From: an uncultured Bacteroidota bacterium
GTDB lineage: Bacteria; Bacteroidota; Bacteroidia; Chitinophagales; Chitinophagaceae
Length of the DNA stretch: 6,584 nt
Assembly: GCA_946480675.1 (NCBI GenBank)
Contig: CAMLKS010000136.1
Location: 1 to 6,584, forward strand
Direction: 5' to 3'
The notes below the pieces were generated by a model, which worked only from the letters and a program-made list of their open reading frames with translations, did no database searches and was not told the origin of the DNA. The position numbers and the translations under genes are program-made. Of the stretch, positions 5,887 through 6,584 are shown piece by piece (within the stretch, counting starts at the first letter, position 1; the number at the start of each line of letters is the position of its first letter).

Positions 5887-6584
5887 ATGATAAGAATAGC
5901 AAGGCCATTAGCGCTGCTGGTTTTAACCTTCCTTATATCATTTGGCCTGAAGGCGCAAGTGATACAAGACCCTACCGTTTGGAAGTTTGAGGCGAAGAAG
6001 AAAGATGGTAATAAATACGAACTGATCTTCGATGTAGAGGTAAAGGATGGCTGGCATATCTATTCATTAGAGCCGGGTGGCGATGGTACGCTTCTCCCCC
6101 CTGAATTTGAGTTTACAAAAAATCCTAACTACAAATTATCGGGGAAGCTTTCTGAAAGAGGAAAGAAAATAGATGAAGTAATAGAAGAGGTAGGTACGGT
6201 TCACTACTATAAAAAGGTGGAATTTGTACAAACAGTTGCAGTAGATACCAATGGTAAAATAACCGGTAAGTATATGTACCAGGTTTGTAACGACCAAACC
6301 TGTCTGCCGCCTAAAACAAAATCATTCACATTTACTATCAATGACCCTTCACTGCCAAACACTGCTACCGGTGCTGCAGTAACAACAGACAGTACTGCAG
6401 CTGAAATAGATACGGTAAAAAAAAACACCATAGCAGCCCCGGCGGCAACTGATAATAACGATCCGCAACAAAACACAACAACCAGTGAAACAAAAGAGGA
6501 ACAGAAATCATTGATATGGTTGTTCTTCGCAGCGCTTACAGGTGGTATACTGGCGGTGCTTACACCATGCGTATATTCTATGAT
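5887..6584 (+). CDS. dsbD: DsbD-family thiol:disulfide interchange protein, N-terminal part, cut by window edge
   Basis: The visible 232 residues start with a signal peptide (MIRIARPLALLVLTFLISFGLKAQ) followed by a periplasmic beta-rich domain. This contains WHIYSLEPGGDGTLLPPEF and YQVCNDQTCLPP, where Cys134 and Cys139 form the redox pair typical of the DsbD N-terminal domain. A low-complexity Thr/Ala/Asn/Glu linker (about 153-207) leads to a membrane segment ending GGILAVLTPCVYSM. The TPC motif with Cys228 is the first of the two membrane cysteines of DsbD. Full-length members continue with a multi-span membrane domain and a C-terminal thioredoxin domain, expected beyond the window. The protein moves electrons from cytoplasmic thioredoxin across the inner membrane to periplasmic thiol partners. 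The ATG at 5887 gives a proper signal peptide. It follows the purQ terminator, so it is probably transcribed separately; I see no clear promoter motif in 5850-5886. A run of eight A residues (6417-6424) lies in the linker, and the frame is intact through it. Confidence 0.92.
   Translation, partial: MIRIARPLALLVLTFLISFGLKAQVIQDPTVWKFEAKKKDGNKYELIFDVEVKDGWHIYSLEPGGDGTLLPPEFEFTKNPNYKLSGKLSERGKKIDEVIEEVGTVHYYKKVEFVQTVAVDTNGKITGKYMYQVCNDQTCLPPKTKSFTFTINDPSLPNTATGAAVTTDSTAAEIDTVKKNTIAAPAATDNNDPQQNTTTSETKEEQKSLIWLFFAALTGGILAVLTPCVYSM

Overview
The window is a densely coded chromosomal segment from a member of the Bacteroidota, most likely the Chitinophagales/Chitinophagaceae. Three things point there: two Bacteroidota-restricted families of unknown function (DUF4294 and DUF6427), promoter-like motifs of the Bacteroidota TAnnTTTG type instead of the usual -10 box, and general lack of strong Shine-Dalgarno sequences. 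The family-level assignment is an inference; the phylum is fairly secure. No RNA gene, insertion sequence, CRISPR array, phage gene or integration site is visible. No stretch longer than 140 bases lacks a gene.

Left part, minus strand (1-1765): the start of rpmB (ribosomal protein L28, cut by the window edge), then bshB1 (bacillithiol biosynthesis deacetylase), then a secreted DUF4294 protein. Promoter-like motifs lie just before rpmB and just before bshB1. A 140-base divergent intergenic region (1766-1905) separates this block from the plus-strand block.

Middle part, plus strand (1906-5802): five genes in a row with gaps of 5, 45, 20 and 20 bases: a small lipoprotein, a DCC1-family thiol-disulfide oxidoreductase, a 484-residue secreted protein of unknown function, a polytopic membrane protein (DUF6427, GTG start) and purQ (glutaminase subunit of FGAM synthase, purine synthesis). 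The run ends in a clear hairpin terminator at 5821-5849, so it may be one transcription unit.

Right part (5887-6584): the N-terminal half of a DsbD-type thiol:disulfide interchange protein, with signal peptide, periplasmic redox domain with a Cys pair, a low-complexity linker and the first membrane segment, cut by the window edge.

Most of this is housekeeping or conserved Bacteroidota content, and I see no convincing new defence, mobile or regulatory system. The points worth a second look are the uncharacterised secreted protein with a lone C-terminal cysteine pair, a repeated 16-base sequence containing a palindrome that sits at a putative promoter, the internal duplication in the small lipoprotein, and the co-location of three thiol/disulfide genes.
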